A stretch of 64,000 nucleotides of DNA, taken from Aselliscus stoliczkanus (lineage: Eukaryota; Chordata; Mammalia; Chiroptera; Hipposideridae). The first letter of the stretch is position 1; each line of letters begins with the position of its first letter. The stretch spans positions 37,944,352 to 38,008,351 of the forward strand of contig CM066728.1 of the NCBI GenBank assembly GCA_033961575.1, read 5' to 3'. Under the pieces are notes generated by a model. That model saw nothing but the letters and a program-made list of their open reading frames with translations, was not told where the DNA came from and did no database searches. Position numbers and translations under genes: made by a program. This document shows positions 12,040-24,144 of this stretch, piece after piece.

Positions 12040-12518
12040 TACATTAAACAAAAGGACAACAGTCATGTATCAAAACTATGAGAAAGATGACTAACACAGA
12101 AATAGGCAGGAAATTGTAACCCTTATTCAGAATAGGGTATTATATACTTAAATATAGCACAAAGGTTAAAAGGGATAAAAACATTTTTAAAGGAGCTACT
12201 GCAATTTTGAAATGACCTCACAGCATAAATAGGGATAATCTGTAACAACAAAAACATAAAAGGGGTAAAGGTCTGAATTTGCAAAGGGGAATGGGGATAT
12301 GACGCATTCAGAAGAAAAAGGACTACTGTATATATGAAGCTTTCTTTTGCATGCATAAACCTAATGGTAACCACATTAAAAAAATATATACTACATAACA
12401 CATAACATAAAAAAAGAGAAAACAGAAGAAAAAAGAATAACATCAAACTAAAATAAAAGACAGAAACACAAGGGAAAAGAAACAATAGAGATAAAGATCT
12501 ATCAGAAAATAAAAGAAG

Positions 12519-12668
12519 GACCGCTGAGTGGCTCAGTTGGTTAAGAGCTCGCTCAAGAGTGCGAGCTGAGTTCTGAGCAACAGCAGTTCGATGCCCAACC
12601 CAAGCTGAGTTGCCACTGAGCTGCCAACAGGTGGCAGGATAGCTCAGCTAAAAAAAGAAAAGAAAAGA
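12519..12668 (+). mobile_element. tRNA-derived SINE, second family (GGCTCAG type)
   Basis: It shares GTGGCTCAGTTGGTTAAGAG, GAGTGCGAGCTGAG and GGTGGCAGGATAGCTCAGCT with the copy at 6848-7007, but its first bases are degraded (GGACCGCTGAG instead of GGGCCGGCC...). The tail is A-rich with G interruptions. No clear target duplication was found. Confidence 0.85.
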
Positions 12669-12782
12669 TAATATGGCTATAGGAAATCCTCATAGTCACT
12701 AAGCACCCTAAATGTAAGTGGACTGAACTCACCAGTAAAAAGGCAGAGAGTAGTGCATTGGATCAAGAAACAAAACCCAACC

Positions 12783-13595
12783 AACAAACAAGTGTTGGCG
12801 AGGATGTGGAGAAAAGATAACCTTCACGAGCTGTTGGTGGGATTATAAAATGGTGCAGCCACTATGGAAAACAGTTTAAAGGTTCTTCAAAAAATTAAAA
12901 ATAGAACTACCTTAGGACCCAGCAATTCCACTTCTGGGTATTTATCCAAAGAAATCAAAACACTAATTATAAAAAATATATGCTGCCCTATGTTCATTAC
13001 AGCACTATTTACAATAGCCATGAGATGGAAACAACCTAAGTACCCACCAATAGATGACTGGATAAAGAAGATTTGGTACATACATACAAAGGAATATTAT
13101 TCAGCTATGACAAAAATGAATTCTTACTATTTCTTACAACATGGATGGACCTAGAAGGTGTTATGCTAAGTGAAAAAGGTCAGACAGAGAAAGACAAGTA
13201 CCATATGATCTCACTTATATGTGGAAGCTAAAGAACAAAATAAATAAACAAACAAAATAGAAACAGACTCATAGATGCAGAAAACAAACTGGTGGTTGCC
13301 AGATGAAAGCAGATTTGGGGGACAGGGTGAAAAAGGTGAAGATATTAAAAAGTACAAATTAGTAGGTACAAAATAGTCATGGGAATGTAAGTATAGCATG
13401 GGGATATAGTCAGTAATATGTAATAACTATGTTTAGCGCCAGGTAGGTACTAGTCTAATCAAGGGATCACTACATAAATCATACAAATGTCTAACCACTA
13501 TGCTATACACCTGAAACTAATATAAAATACTGAATGTCAACTGTAATTGGAAAAAATATTCAGACCACTAATGTCTTAAAAAAATAAGGTGAAGA
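12783..13595 (+). mobile_element. 5'-truncated L1 nested in older L1 ORF2
   Basis: The sequence jumps at about 12783 from the start of ORF2 (KQNPT-like text) to the C-terminal cysteine-rich region ([12 protein letters not shown], near 12790-12850). It then runs through the ORF2 end near 13150 and the 3' UTR to an A-rich tail at about 13575-13595. Immediately after the tail the older ORF2 resumes with YAAFRKHIS-like endonuclease text. This is a nested insertion of roughly 0.8 kb. The target duplication is short or obscured by A-rich flanks. Confidence 0.75.
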
Positions 13596-13599
13596 AAAA

Positions 13600-13830
13600 A
13601 AACAAAAAAACCATATGCTGCCTTCAGGAAACACATCTCAGCTGCAAGGACAAATATAGACTCAAAGTAAAGGGTGGAAAATGATACTCCAAACAAAAGG
13701 CATCAAGAGAAAAACAGGTTTGGCTGTACTTATAATCAACAAAATATATTTCAAGATAAAAAAGTTAACAAGAGACAAATACAAATATAAACATTTTATA
13801 ATGATAAAGGGAACAATACATCAAGAAGAC

Positions 13831-13887
<57 letters not shown>

Positions 13888-15296
13888 AGAGACAGAGAAA
13901 ATATATATAACCAATCAGCGAGTACCAACACATTATAGTAGGGAACCTAAATACCCCATTGACAGCTGTGGACAGATTATCTAAATAGAAAATCAATATG
14001 GAAATATCAGCTTTAATGACACATTAGACCAGATATAATGGACATTTACAGAGCCTTTCATCCCAGAACACCAGATTATACATCTTCTATAGTGCACATG
14101 GAATGTTCTCAACAGACCATATGTTGGGACACAAAACTAGCCTCAGCAAATTTAAGAAGATAAAAATCATATCAAGCATATTGTCCAACCACAATGCTCT
14201 GAAATTGGAAATCAACTGCAAAAAGAAAGTGGGAAAAAGCACAAATATAGAGATAAAACAAGTTACTAAAGAACAACTAGGTAAAAGGAGAAATCAACAG
14301 ATACATAGAAACAAATGAGAATGAAAATACAACATATCAAAACTTTTGGGATACAGCAAAGTACCAATAAGAGGAAAGTTGATATCATTACAAGCCTACC
14401 TCAACAAATAAGAAAAAATCCCCAAAAATCAACATAACATCTTAAAGAACTAGAAAAAGAAAAACAAATGGAGCCCAAAGTCAGCAGAAGGAAGAAAATA
14501 ATAAAAATTAGAGTAGAATTAAGTGAAATGGAATAAAGACAACAGAAAAAAAATGAATGCAACAAAAAACTGGTTCTTTGAAAAGATTACTAAAATTGAC
14601 AAACCATGGCTAGACTCACTAAGGAAAAAAAAGAAAAGATTCAAAAAAAAAACAAAATCAAAAATAAAAGAGAATTTATGATGGACAAAAGGATCGTACA
14701 AGAATACTATGAAAGAGTATCTGCCACCAAATTCGATAACCTAGGAGAAACGGACAAGTTCTTAGAAATATATATCCTTCTTAAACTAAATCATGAAAAA
14801 CTAGAAAATCTAAATAGATAGATCAATAGTAAGAAAATTGAAATAATCATGAGAGATCTCCCAAAAAGTTAAACTCCAGGACGCAATGGCTTCACTAATG
14901 AATGCCACCAAATATTCAAAGATGAATTAATACCTCTACTTCTCAAACTCTTCTAAAAAACTGAAAAAGAGGCAATATTTCCTAACTCAGTTTATGAGGC
15001 CAACGCTACCCTGATACCAAAACCTGGCAAGGATAACACAAAAAAAAAGGAAATTACAGACCAATTTCTCTGATGAATATACATGCAGAAATCCTAAACA
15101 AAATATTAGCAAATCGAATACAATACATGAAAAAGATAAGTACATCACGATCAAGTGAGGTTCATTCTTGGGGCACAAATGATGGTTAGATATGTGCAAA
15201 TCGACCAATGTGATACACCACATTAACAAAATAAAGTATAAATATTATATGGTCTTATCAATAGATGCAGAAAAAGCATTTGACAATACCCACTCT
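13600..15296 (+). pseudogene. L1 ORF2 pseudogene, continuation (endonuclease to RT)
   Basis: This continues the host L1 ORF2 after the nested L1. Endonuclease C-terminal text (FSTDHMLGHKTSL at about 14103-14141) is readable. The linker follows (14250-14820), then the RT finger text near 14870-15070 and the AEKAFDN segment at about 15267-15290. Frameshifts and stops occur throughout, and an expanded TA microsatellite (13834-13885) lies inside the endonuclease region. It ends abruptly before the YADD catalytic motif. Confidence 0.8.
13834..13885. repeat. (TA)n microsatellite
   Basis: About 26 uninterrupted TA units, within the L1 ORF2 remnant. The frames crossing it are artefacts. Confidence 0.97.
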
Positions 15297-15590
15297 TGAA
15301 CTAACTCCTTCTCATATGTAGGTCTCAGCTTAAATATCAACTCCGTAGAGGAGACTTTTGTGACCACCCTATCTCAAATAGCTCCTATCTCCAAATTACT
15401 TGCTTTTATGCATTCCTTCAAAAAATTTATTACAATTCATAATTATTTTGTCTATTTATTTTTAAACCTGTCCCCACTACAATAGAAGCTCTAAGAAAGG
15501 GATATCCAGCTTATTCATCATTGTATCCTAAAAGCAGCCAACTGTCTGATACTTAATAGACGCCTATCAATGTGCATCAAATAAATGCAT
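15297..15590 (+). repeat. L2 LINE 3'-end fragment
   Basis: The order of words CTCAGCTTAAATATCAAC, TTTGTGACCACCCTATCT, TCCCCACTACAATAGAAGCT and CAATGTGCATCAAATAAATG matches the 3' end of an L2 element. It abuts the broken end of the old L1 at 15296, consistent with the deletion that removed that L1's 3' half, or with the L1 having inserted in or near L2. Confidence 0.7.
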
Positions 15591-15599
15591 ACAACAGTA

Positions 15600-16495
15600 A
15601 ATGAATATATGACCATGTTAGACAATGGGACTAATAATGTTATTAACAGAAATACAGACACCAGAAGGAGGAGTGTTTAAAAAGAAAAACAAGATATATT
15701 GAGTTCGGTGCCAGGCAGTCGAAAATACTGGACTGGTGGGCATGCAGGCTGGAAAAGACATATAGATTGGGATTCTGCTGATTTAAGTGTTAGTTGAAAA
15801 AAAATAATAATTATATTACAAATAACATAGAATTCAGTAGGATAAATGACAAACAAAAATAATATTAATAACAAATATAAAATGTAGCCTGCCTAGGGAG
15901 GAGAGTAATCTAACATAAACACTACAAAATCAAGACAAGTCAAAACTGTTCCAGTTTCAAAGGAAAAAAATAATATATTGTTTTTTTTAGTAATTTACAA
16001 AGAAAAGTAAAATAATCCTACCTTACTACTATTCATTGCTGGTCATATCTTAGCTAAAGTAGCAGGTCCATGTTGAAGGATTACACATTAGGGATGAGGA
16101 AGACACTTGAGAAAACGTTCAGTGAAGTCTCACACGAATGATCATAGGTCTAGCCAGAAAACATGAGCTGCAAGAAGAAATTTCAGGAGTCAGAACTGCA
16201 CACTACAGAGGAAAAGGTGAGCATGTGTACCTGGAGTGCCGTAGGCTGTCACTGGAAATCAACTGCGGCAGTCTCTCACGTTCACCACGTTAAGAATGAG
16301 AACGCATACTGAACTATCCTCAGCTACTCTCGCCCATCTCTTTCCACAAGTTTCCCAATAAGAAATGTATCTTCCCTTCTCCCCTAACCCATTCCCTCAG
16401 TTTTGAATAGGTAATTCATGTCTTTCTCCATTTTCACAGCATAAAACTAATTTCGACCTTGAAGCAAATCAATAGAAACAAGTAACTACACTTCT
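15600..16495. other. Unassigned sequence
   Basis: No gene, RNA gene or repeat recognised in this AT-rich stretch. Confidence 0.35.
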
Positions 16496-16512
16496 TAAAA
16501 TACTACAGTCCA

Positions 16513-16610
16513 GGGCCGGCCGAGTGGCGCGGTGGTTAAGCGCTGGCTTCGGAAGCCAACGGCCCAGGTTCGGGTCCCACATATGAGGGCCAGTGACTCT
16601 CATATAAATA
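16513..16610 (+). mobile_element. Short tRNA-derived SINE (head only)
   Basis: It starts GGGCCGGCCGAGTGGCGCGG and ends after GGGCCAGTGACTCTCAT with a (TAAA)n tail. The flanks AAAATACTACAGTCCA (16497-16512) and AAAATATTACAGTCTA (about 16618-16633) form an imperfect 16-bp target duplication. Confidence 0.9.
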
Positions 16611-16634
16611 AATAAATAAAATATTACAGTCTAA

Positions 16635-17877
16635 AAAAGTAACAGACGATGTGAGAAAACCTTTGTCAAAGGTTGGGAAGATTTGGGAAGGATACTCCCA
16701 GCATGTACATAATTTCTCTAACATACTTTAGCATGCCAAAGCATGACTGTTTCATCAGCTATTCTCTCCATCCTTGCAACCAGAATTTCTAAGATGTATA
16801 TTGGTCACTAGCTCCCTTCTTTATCACTGATGTCAATATATGCAGTTTACAACGCTGTCACAGTTTCTCACTTTTGTGCCTTATGACCTTGTATTTCTAA
16901 TCCCAACTTCATGGTTTATAATCAACTCTCCCCTTCTTTCAAGCTCCTCTTTTTTGTTTGCCTATTCCATTTCCAGTCATTTCCCCAACTTCCTTGACTT
17001 TCACAGGAATCAGAGGACATTTCATAGATGTTACCAGTAAGATTACTCCTTTTCCTTCTGGTCAGGAAACTGCCCAAACACAGTGTGTCAGGAATATCTT
17101 CCAAATCTCTTACTCTTATAAGATTTTTTTTCCCATTTCCAAAGGGTTCCTTCTTTGCCGCCCAGACAAGCATTTTATTCTCTTCTAGATCTGGCAAGGT
17201 TTTTAATGCTAGAACTGGTTGGAAATCTAACCTACATATAATGAACGTATTATTACATCCACCTTCTTCCACTGAATGGTGATATGACTAAAGACAGGGA
17301 TTACTATCTTAATATAGCCAGCAGCCTACACAATACCTGGAACACTGTAACCAAACAGGTAGTGACTGAATGAATGAAATTCCAAGGTGAATTACAGCTT
17401 TCTCTGATTTGTACACTTTGGTGTAAGGCAAGCTTTGACAAGAGTTATTATATTAAATGATAAAAATCCAGGACTTAAAATATTTAAAACTGAAAATTTT
17501 AATCACGATTTCTCTTTTATACTGCTTTCAATAGAGCATCTTCAATTAAACCCCTAGATATAGTAAACAATATCACTCATAAACATTTCCAAGGAACAAA
17601 ATATAGTGTGTACCTAAGTATACACATTATATATGTTATCTAATTCCACTCTAAAGATAGATCTCACAATTACTGGACTATTCATTTAATTTGATTTTTT
17701 TTTTTTTTTTTAGCCTCTCTTCTCTATCAGCAAATAAAGCTGAGTAATCTAGAATTCCATATTATGGTCTCCCAATATGACATAGAAACAGTTATTTTTA
17801 AAGACCTAAAAACAAGGAAGACAACTATTCAACTGGGATTCCATGCCCAACACTAAGCAGTGTCAAGCGCCTTGTTC
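16635..17877. other. Unassigned sequence, weak L2 remnant near its middle
   Basis: Mostly unrecognised. The text at about 17285-17390 (AAGACAGGGATTACT ... ACCTGGAACACTG ... TGAATGAATGAA) resembles a decayed L2 3' end on the plus strand. Several overlapping short frames at 16840-17282 on both strands have no domain. A T-run lies at 17695-17712. Confidence 0.35.
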
Positions 17878-17890
17878 AAGAAAGCTAGTG

Positions 17891-20756
17891 ATAAGAGGGA
17901 AGTTCATAGCAGTGCAGGCCTACCTAAAGAAGGAAGAAAAATCTCAAATCAACAGACTCTCTCTACACCTAAGGGAACTCGAAAAAAAACAGCAAATCAA
18001 GCCTAACAGGAGCATAAGGAAGGAAATAATAAAGACCAGAGCAGAAATAAATGAAATAGAAAACAAAAAAACAATTCAAAAGATCAATGAAACCAAGAGT
18101 TGGTTTTTTGAAAACATAAACAAAATCGACAAACCCTTAGCACGACTAACCAAGAAAAAGAGAGAGAGAACCCAAATTAATAAAATCAGAAATGAAAGAG
18201 GAGAAGTGACAACAGATACCACAGAAACACAGAAAATTTTAAGACAATACTATGAGCAACTATATGCTAACAAATTCGACAATCTGGAAGAAATGGATAA
18301 ATTTCTAGAAACATACAATCTACCAATTCTGAACCAAAAAGAAACAGAAACTCTGAACAGACTGATTACTGCCAAAGAAATTGAATCAGTAATCAACAAT
18401 CTTCCAACCAACAAAAGCCTTGGACCAGATGGCTACACAGGTGAATTTTACAAAACATTCAAAAAAGAATTAGTACCTATTCTCCTCAAACTATTCCAAA
18501 AAATACAGAAGGAGGGAAGGCTCCCAAACTCTTTCTATGAAGCCACTATCACCCTGATTCCTAAGTCAGACAAAGATATTACAAAAAAGGAAAACTACAG
18601 GCCAATATCACTAATGAACATAGATGCAAAAATTCTCAACAAAATACTAGGAAACCGAATTCAGCATCTCATTAAAAAGATCATACACCACGATCAAGTG
18701 TGATTCATTCCTGGTATGTAAGGCTGGTTCAATATCCGCAAATCAATTAACGTAATACATCACATTAACAAAATGAAAAATAAAAATCATATTATCATAT
18801 CAATAGATACAGAAAAGGCATTTGACAAAATCCAGCAGCCATTTATGATAAAGACTCGTAACAAAGTGGGAATAGTGGGATCATACCTCAGCATAATAAA
18901 GGCCATATATGATAAGCCCACAGCAAACATCGTTCTCAATGGGGAAAGGCTGAAAGCTTTCCCCTTAAGATCAGGAACAAGACAAGGCTGCCCGCTTTCA
19001 CCACTTCTATTTAACATAGTTCTGGAAGTTCTAGCCACAGCAATCAGACAAGAAAATGAAATAAAAGGCATCCAAATTGGAAAAGAGGTAGCAAAATTGT
19101 CATAATATGCAGATGACATGATACTATATATAGAGAATCCCAAAGACTCCACCAAAAAACTGCTAGAACTGATACACGAATTTGGTAAGGTAGCAGGATA
19201 CAAAATTAATATTCAGAAATCAGTGGCATTTCTATACACCAATAATAAACTATCAGAAGAAGAAATCAGGAATATCACAAAATTATGAGACACTGAAGAG
19301 AGAAATCAAAGAAGATACAAATAAATGGAAATACATACTGTGCTCATGGATAGGAAGAATTAATATAGTTAAAATGTCAATACTTCCTAAAGCAATATAT
19401 AGATTCAATGCAATTCCAATCAAACTACCGAGGACATTTTTCTCTGAAATAGAACATAGAATCCTAAAATTTATATGGAGTCACAAAAGACCCCGAATAG
19501 CTATGGCAATGTTGAGAAATAAGAACAAAGTGGGAGGCATCACACCACCTGACATCAAAACATACTACAAGCCTACAGTAATCAAAACAGTATGGTACTG
19601 GCATAAAAACAGACACATAGGCCAATGGAATAGAATAGAGAGCCCAGGAATAAACCCATCTATATACGGTCATTTAATCTATGACAATGGAAGCAAGAAT
19701 TTACACTGGAGTAAAGACAGTCTATTTAATAAATGGTGCTGGGAAAATTGGACTGACACGTGCAAAAAAATGAAAATAGACCATCTACTTACACCATATA
19801 CGAGAACAAACTCAAAATGGATTAAAGACTTAAATGTAAGACCTGAAACTATAAAACTCCTAGAGGAAAATATAGGGAGTAAGTTTGCAGACATTACCCT
19901 GAGTAATATTTTTACCAATATATCTCCTCAGGCAAGGGAAATGAAAGAAAAAATGAACATATGGGATTACATCAAACTTAAAAGTTTTTTCACAGCAAAG
20001 GAAATCATCAATAAAACAAAAAGGCAGCCTACTGAATGGGAGAAGATATTTGCCAATGATATATCTGATAAGGGGTTGATATCCAAAATTTATAAAACAC
20101 TCATGCAATTCAACACCAAAAAAACAAACAACCCATTTAAAAAATGGGCAGAGGATATGAGGAGGCATTTCTCTAAAGAGGACATACAGATGGCCAACAG
20201 GCATATGAAAAAATGTTCAACCTCACTAATCATCAGAGAAATGCAAATAAAAACCACAATGAGATACCACCTCACTCCAGTCAGAATGTCTATCATCAAC
20301 AAATCAACAAACAAGTGTTGGCGAGGGTGTGGGGAAAAGGGAACCCTGGTGCACTGTTGGTGGGACTGCAAATTGGTGCAGCCATTATGGAAATCAGTAT
20401 GGAGGTATCTCAAAACACTGGAAATGGAACTGCCGTATGACCTAGCAATTCCACTCTTGGGAATCTACCCAGAGGAATCCAAGATGCTAATTCGAAAAAA
20501 TATATGCACCCCTATGTTTACTGCAGCGCTATTTACAATAGCCAAGACTTGGAAACAACCGAAATGCCCATCGGTAGATGACTGGCTTAAGAAACTGTGG
20601 TACATTTATACAATGGAGTATTACTCCTCTATAAAGAAGAATGAAATTGTACCATTTGCAACAATATGGATGGACCTAGAGACTATTATGTTGAGTGAAG
20701 TAAGTCAGTCAGAGAAAGACAAATACCACATGATCTCACTTATCTGTGGAATTTGA
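17891..20756 (+). pseudogene. L1 ORF2 pseudogene (RT and C-terminal domains)
   Basis: The first open segment (to 18703) covers the linker and RT fingers, with [15 protein letters not shown] and [20 protein letters not shown] visible. Single-base stops follow HHDQV (18701-18703) and replace the Gln in the PGMQGW motif (about 18719). The palm segment (18773-19105) reads AEKAFDK-like and [20 protein letters not shown]. It ends at a stop two residues before the catalytic YADD tetrapeptide (about 19108-19119), so the active-site residues survive just beyond the stop. About 100 bp are missing near 19275-19300. The C-terminal segment (19374-20756, 460 codons) is open and holds the cysteine motif [18 protein letters not shown]. 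Confidence 0.93.
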
Positions 20757-21143
20757 AAAACTGAATGAATGAGCATAAGAAACAAAAATAGTTTCATAGA
20801 TATAGAGGAAAAACAGGGTTGCTAGTTGGGAGAGGGGTGGGAATGAGGGAGACAGGGAAAGGATTAGACAGCATAAACAGGTAACTACAGTATTGTCACA
20901 GGGATATGAAAGACAGTTCGGGGAATATAATGTTGTTAAAATTTTGTGGGGTGTCAGATGGTCACATGTTTTGTTAGGGAGACCAATTCATGGATGGAGT
21001 AGAGGCTTGATCACGGCACTGTATACCTGAAATTGATGTTGTATAATATTGTATGCTAACTGTAATTGAATATATAGACAGTCACGGGATGTGGATTATA
21101 TGGTGGAAGGGAGTCAAAGGAATTGTAATAGATAGTATGATAT

Positions 21144-21183
21144 GGGGGGGGAGGAGTGGGAGGGGAGAATTGGGGGAGGGGGG
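21144..21183 (+). repeat. G-rich polypurine tract in L1 3' UTR
   Basis: At least five G-runs of three or more bases occur within 40 bp on the plus strand. A G-rich polypurine tract is a standard feature of mammalian L1 3' UTRs and could fold as a G-quadruplex in DNA or RNA. Confidence 0.8.
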
Positions 21184-21288
21184 TTGTCACTTTGAGGGGT
21201 AAAAAGTATAACTACTGCACTTTGTTGTACACCTGAAGCTAATTAAAAGTATATATAAATTTTAAAAAAAAAAAAAAGAAAGCTAGTG

Positions 21289-22185
21289 AAAACTCCCATG
21301 TGGTATTTATGTATCACTCTCCAACTTAAGTCTTTCTACACTTTTTATTTTTCAATGAAAAAATAGTATTTTTCCACTTGATACTGAAATAATTTGGGTT
21401 AAAAATAAGTAACAACTTCCTTAGTAGCATCTCCAAATGGAACATTTCTTTGTTGAACGTACTATATCCTATGATTAAAAATTATATTCCTTATATTACT
21501 TCAAAGGGATTACTATCCTTCTCAGAACTTAGCAAAGGTTTCTATAGACAAGTGAAAAATGTATATACAACTGCTTTCTGGTGCACTTTAATCTTCCCCA
21601 CCAACTTCTCCAACTACACAGGTTACCATTGCTAACTCCCGCTCATAGCCAAATATACTTCCTATTTCTTAAATGTGCTTCTCTTCCCAACTCGGACTAG
21701 AGTGAGGCAGGCAAAGAGCCTAGGGTGCAAAATTTACGGAGACATTCACTCTCAAGGTCATGCAAGTGCAGGTGCATGACCCTGAAAGGGAGTACCATCT
21801 TAAATTTTGTTTCCGAGGCACGTCTCTTACCTCACCCTAGTCCTGGCCCTACTTATTTTTCCCACCTCTACTCCTCTTACTTCTCTATTAAGTAAAATCC
21901 CAATTCTGCTAAGCAACAAACTAATTGTGATAAACCAAATATCTAAAAATTAAACAATAAATTTAAATATAATTTTGCATCCATTTAAAATCACGTTTTC
22001 AAAGGAAATCTCTTGTTTATGATGTGATGTTACGTGAAAAACAGATGAGGGCAGGAATGCCTACATACAATAAGATTAATTTTTTTTCAAATGAGCATGA
22101 GTTACATGTGCATGTAAGTGACAGACCTGTGTTGTCTTTTACTCCCTTTCTTTTGGTAGCAGCATCTCAGTTTTCTTCTGTTGAA
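21289..22185. other. Unassigned sequence
   Basis: No gene or repeat recognised. The plus-strand frame at 21450-21635 has no identifiable domain. Confidence 0.35.
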
Positions 22186-22189
22186 CTAC

Positions 22190-22440
22190 CTTCCTCTTAC
22201 TCTCAATCCATACAGTTTGGGTGGCACTCATCATTCCTATTGTTGGGCTCCTGAAATGAGCACAAAGTTCCTGGGACAGGTGTATGACCCAGGTCTGGAC
22301 AATCAGCATATTCCCTCTCCCAAGCAAAAGTTCAGGAACCAAACCAGTAAAACTGAACCCCAAAATTTTTGCAGGAACTAATCGGAAAGCTCTCTTTCAG
22401 CTGAGGTTGCTAACCTGCAAAAACATGGTAAGTACCTATC
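22190..22440 (+). repeat. Ancient interspersed repeat of unassigned family (copy 1)
   Basis: It shares the order of words GGTGTATGACCCAGGTCTGG, GGAAAGCTCTCTTTCAGCTG and AGGTTGCTAA with a second stretch at about 25095-25260 (TATGACCCAATTCATT, GGGAAGCTCTCTTTATGTTG, TGCTTGCTAAACTG). I recognise the pattern as a common mammalian dispersed repeat but cannot name the family with confidence. Confidence 0.5.
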
Positions 22441-22619
22441 TGACAGTGAGCCAACCTAGAGAAGAGACAATAAATGGAAGGAGAACTGAAAAACCCTCTG
22501 AAAACATTTTGCCCCTAGATCTAAATCACACCTAAGTTGAGATGAGTTCAGGTGAGTTCAGGTGTGAACAGATAGATGTACCAGCTGAAATTTTAGAATT
22601 ACTGTTGGGAAACAGTTCT

Positions 22620-23260
22620 CTCTGGATTTATCATGTTCCTGCACAAAGACTTTACAAATGAAGTGGTATTTGAGCAGAACCCTAATGGAGATAAGGAAAT
22701 AAGTCATATGGCTATCTGCAGAAGAACATTCCAGGCCAGGGGAAGAGTTAGCTCCTATTTAAGAAAGAGCAATCAGGCGTACATGGAGTGAAAGGTAGAG
22801 ACAATAGAAAAATCTGAGTTCAGATTTTTCAGAAAGATGGTACAAGAAGGAGGGAAAGCAGCACCAGGAAACTAGCTCATTTGAAAGCCTTGAGCTCATA
22901 CTCTGCGTTACGTGGGAAGCCACTGAAAGCTTCTGAGCCAAGTGACATGATCTCACACTTTTCAAAAGGGTGACACTAATATTCTGAGGCTAATATTTTG
23001 AGAGCAACGGTAGTAGCAAGGAGACTTATTACCAGTTACATAGGAGAGGATGGTGTTGAACCATGATGACCCAAATAGAGGTGGTGAGAACTGGTCAGAT
23101 TTCAGATAATATTTTGAAGACAACAGAATACGCTGAAAGATTATTGGAGGTAAGTGAAAGAAAGAGTCGAGAATAATTTCAAGGTTTGGGGTCTGAGCAA
23201 AAACAAGGAGAGAGTTGCTACTTACAGAAATGGGAAGGATTAATTTTTTAATTGGGTTTC
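22620..23260 (-). repeat. Ancient L2-like interspersed repeat (antisense), copy 1
   Basis: On the plus strand, phrases such as GAACATTCCAGGCCAGGGGA, GGGAAGCCACTGAAAGCTTC, AGTGACATGATCTCAC and AACTGGTCAGATTTCAGATA occur in the order seen in a widespread mammalian repeat. The same series recurs at 50300-51000, supporting a dispersed origin. Family naming is from memory and uncertain. Confidence 0.5.
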
Positions 23261-23269
23261 TTTCATCCA

Positions 23270-23905
23270 AAAGAAGCCTGACAAATATAAAAATTTATGC
23301 CAGGAATTAGGTAATAGAAGTGACAGCCCTAAAAGGCAGAACTAAATTAATAATAAAACGTGAGGGGAATACATTACTCCTCTAGTAGGGTGAAAAGTCA
23401 GCAATTCTGAATAAACAAAACAGCTGGTAAATTGCCACATCTTGTACATGGGACAATGTGCCTCCTAAGGATGAAACTGTAGGATACTCAGTTAAAGTGA
23501 TAGGATGTTGGTATATTGCCTACTATGTAGCAGTCTTCAGAAGGTCCTTCAAAAACAAAGTGCACACTGAGTGAAGACTTAATAAAAGGAATATCTTTTC
23601 AGTCTTTCACTACAAATCCAAGATGGCTGATAATCTTGCAATTTACAGGGTGGAAAATCAAATATCCCTAAACTAAAACTAGAGCCTTTAATCACACGAA
23701 AACAAAAAGTAAGAGAAGCCTACTGCTCCAGTATCCTCCCCAAGCATTCTAGATAAAATAACATTTTATTTATCTATTATAAAGAACCATCCACTATGAA
23801 ACAACCTGGGATCAGGGACAAATTAGCTGTGCATTTTTCCCTCAAGAAATTGCTCTGAATGGTCTAGAGGCAGAAGCCAAGAAGGACCTGTGAGAAGCCT
23901 AAAAT
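23270..23905. other. Unassigned sequence
   Basis: Nothing recognised. Confidence 0.35.
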
Positions 23906-23910
23906 TTGCA

Positions 23911-24140
23911 TGGTTTCTCAACCTCAATACTGCTGACATTTTGAACTGGAAAACTATTTATTGGGGGGTAGGGGGGACTGTCTTGTAGGATGCCTAACAG
24001 TATCCTTGGGCTCTACCTACTAGTAAATGCTAGTAACACCTGCCTACTCTCCCCACAATCCCCTATGTGACAACAAAAATGTCTCCAAACATTGCCAAAT
24101 GTCCCCTGATGTAAGAATTGTCCCTGTTGGAGAACCATCA
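23911..24140 (-). mobile_element. MER20 (hAT-Charlie DNA transposon) remnant
   Basis: The plus strand starts TGGTTTCTCAACCTCAATAC and ends GTTGGAGAACCATC. It carries internal AATGTCTCCAAACATTGCCA and AAATGTCCCCTGATG, which match the antisense of the MER20 consensus. It is a non-autonomous, fossil DNA transposon, and another copy lies at 59681-59872 in the same orientation. Confidence 0.85.
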
Positions 24141-24144
24141 GATT

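Larger units (their letters stand above)
9955..15296 (+). mobile_element. Old L1 LINE with 5' UTR and ORF1, 3'-truncated
   Basis: A GC-richer 5' UTR of about 1.08 kb (9955-11036) precedes an ORF1 remnant (11037 to about 11945) and ORF2 (from about 12670). ORF2 continues to 15296, where the coding text stops at DAEKAFDN in the RT palm, so the 3' half is missing. Insertions within it are a MITE (11961-12039), a GGCTCAG-type SINE (12519-12668), and a 5'-truncated L1 (about 12783-13595). Loss of the 3' half is unusual for an L1 and implies a later deletion. It has many stops and is clearly dead. The exact 5' start is uncertain. Confidence 0.82.
17891..21275 (+). mobile_element. Younger 5'-truncated L1 LINE with perfect target duplication
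   Basis: A perfect 13-bp target duplication, AAGAAAGCTAGTG, lies at 17878-17890 and 21276-21288. The element begins in the ORF2 endonuclease-RT linker, so the endonuclease domain was never copied. ORF2 ends at 20756, and a 3' UTR of about 0.5 kb with a G-rich tract runs to the A-tail. It is much better preserved than the L1s at 2.6-15.3 kb, so it is younger. Three or more point nonsense changes and an internal deletion make it inactive. Confidence 0.96.

Noticed and set aside
13681..13996. Frames crossing (TA)n with runs of alternating Ile and Tyr
   Set aside because: They are produced by translation of a dinucleotide repeat.
16840..17282. Overlapping short frames suggesting an exon
   Set aside because: Frames on both strands are similar in length, with no splice-site context or recognisable protein, and the region looks like unique intergenic or intronic DNA.
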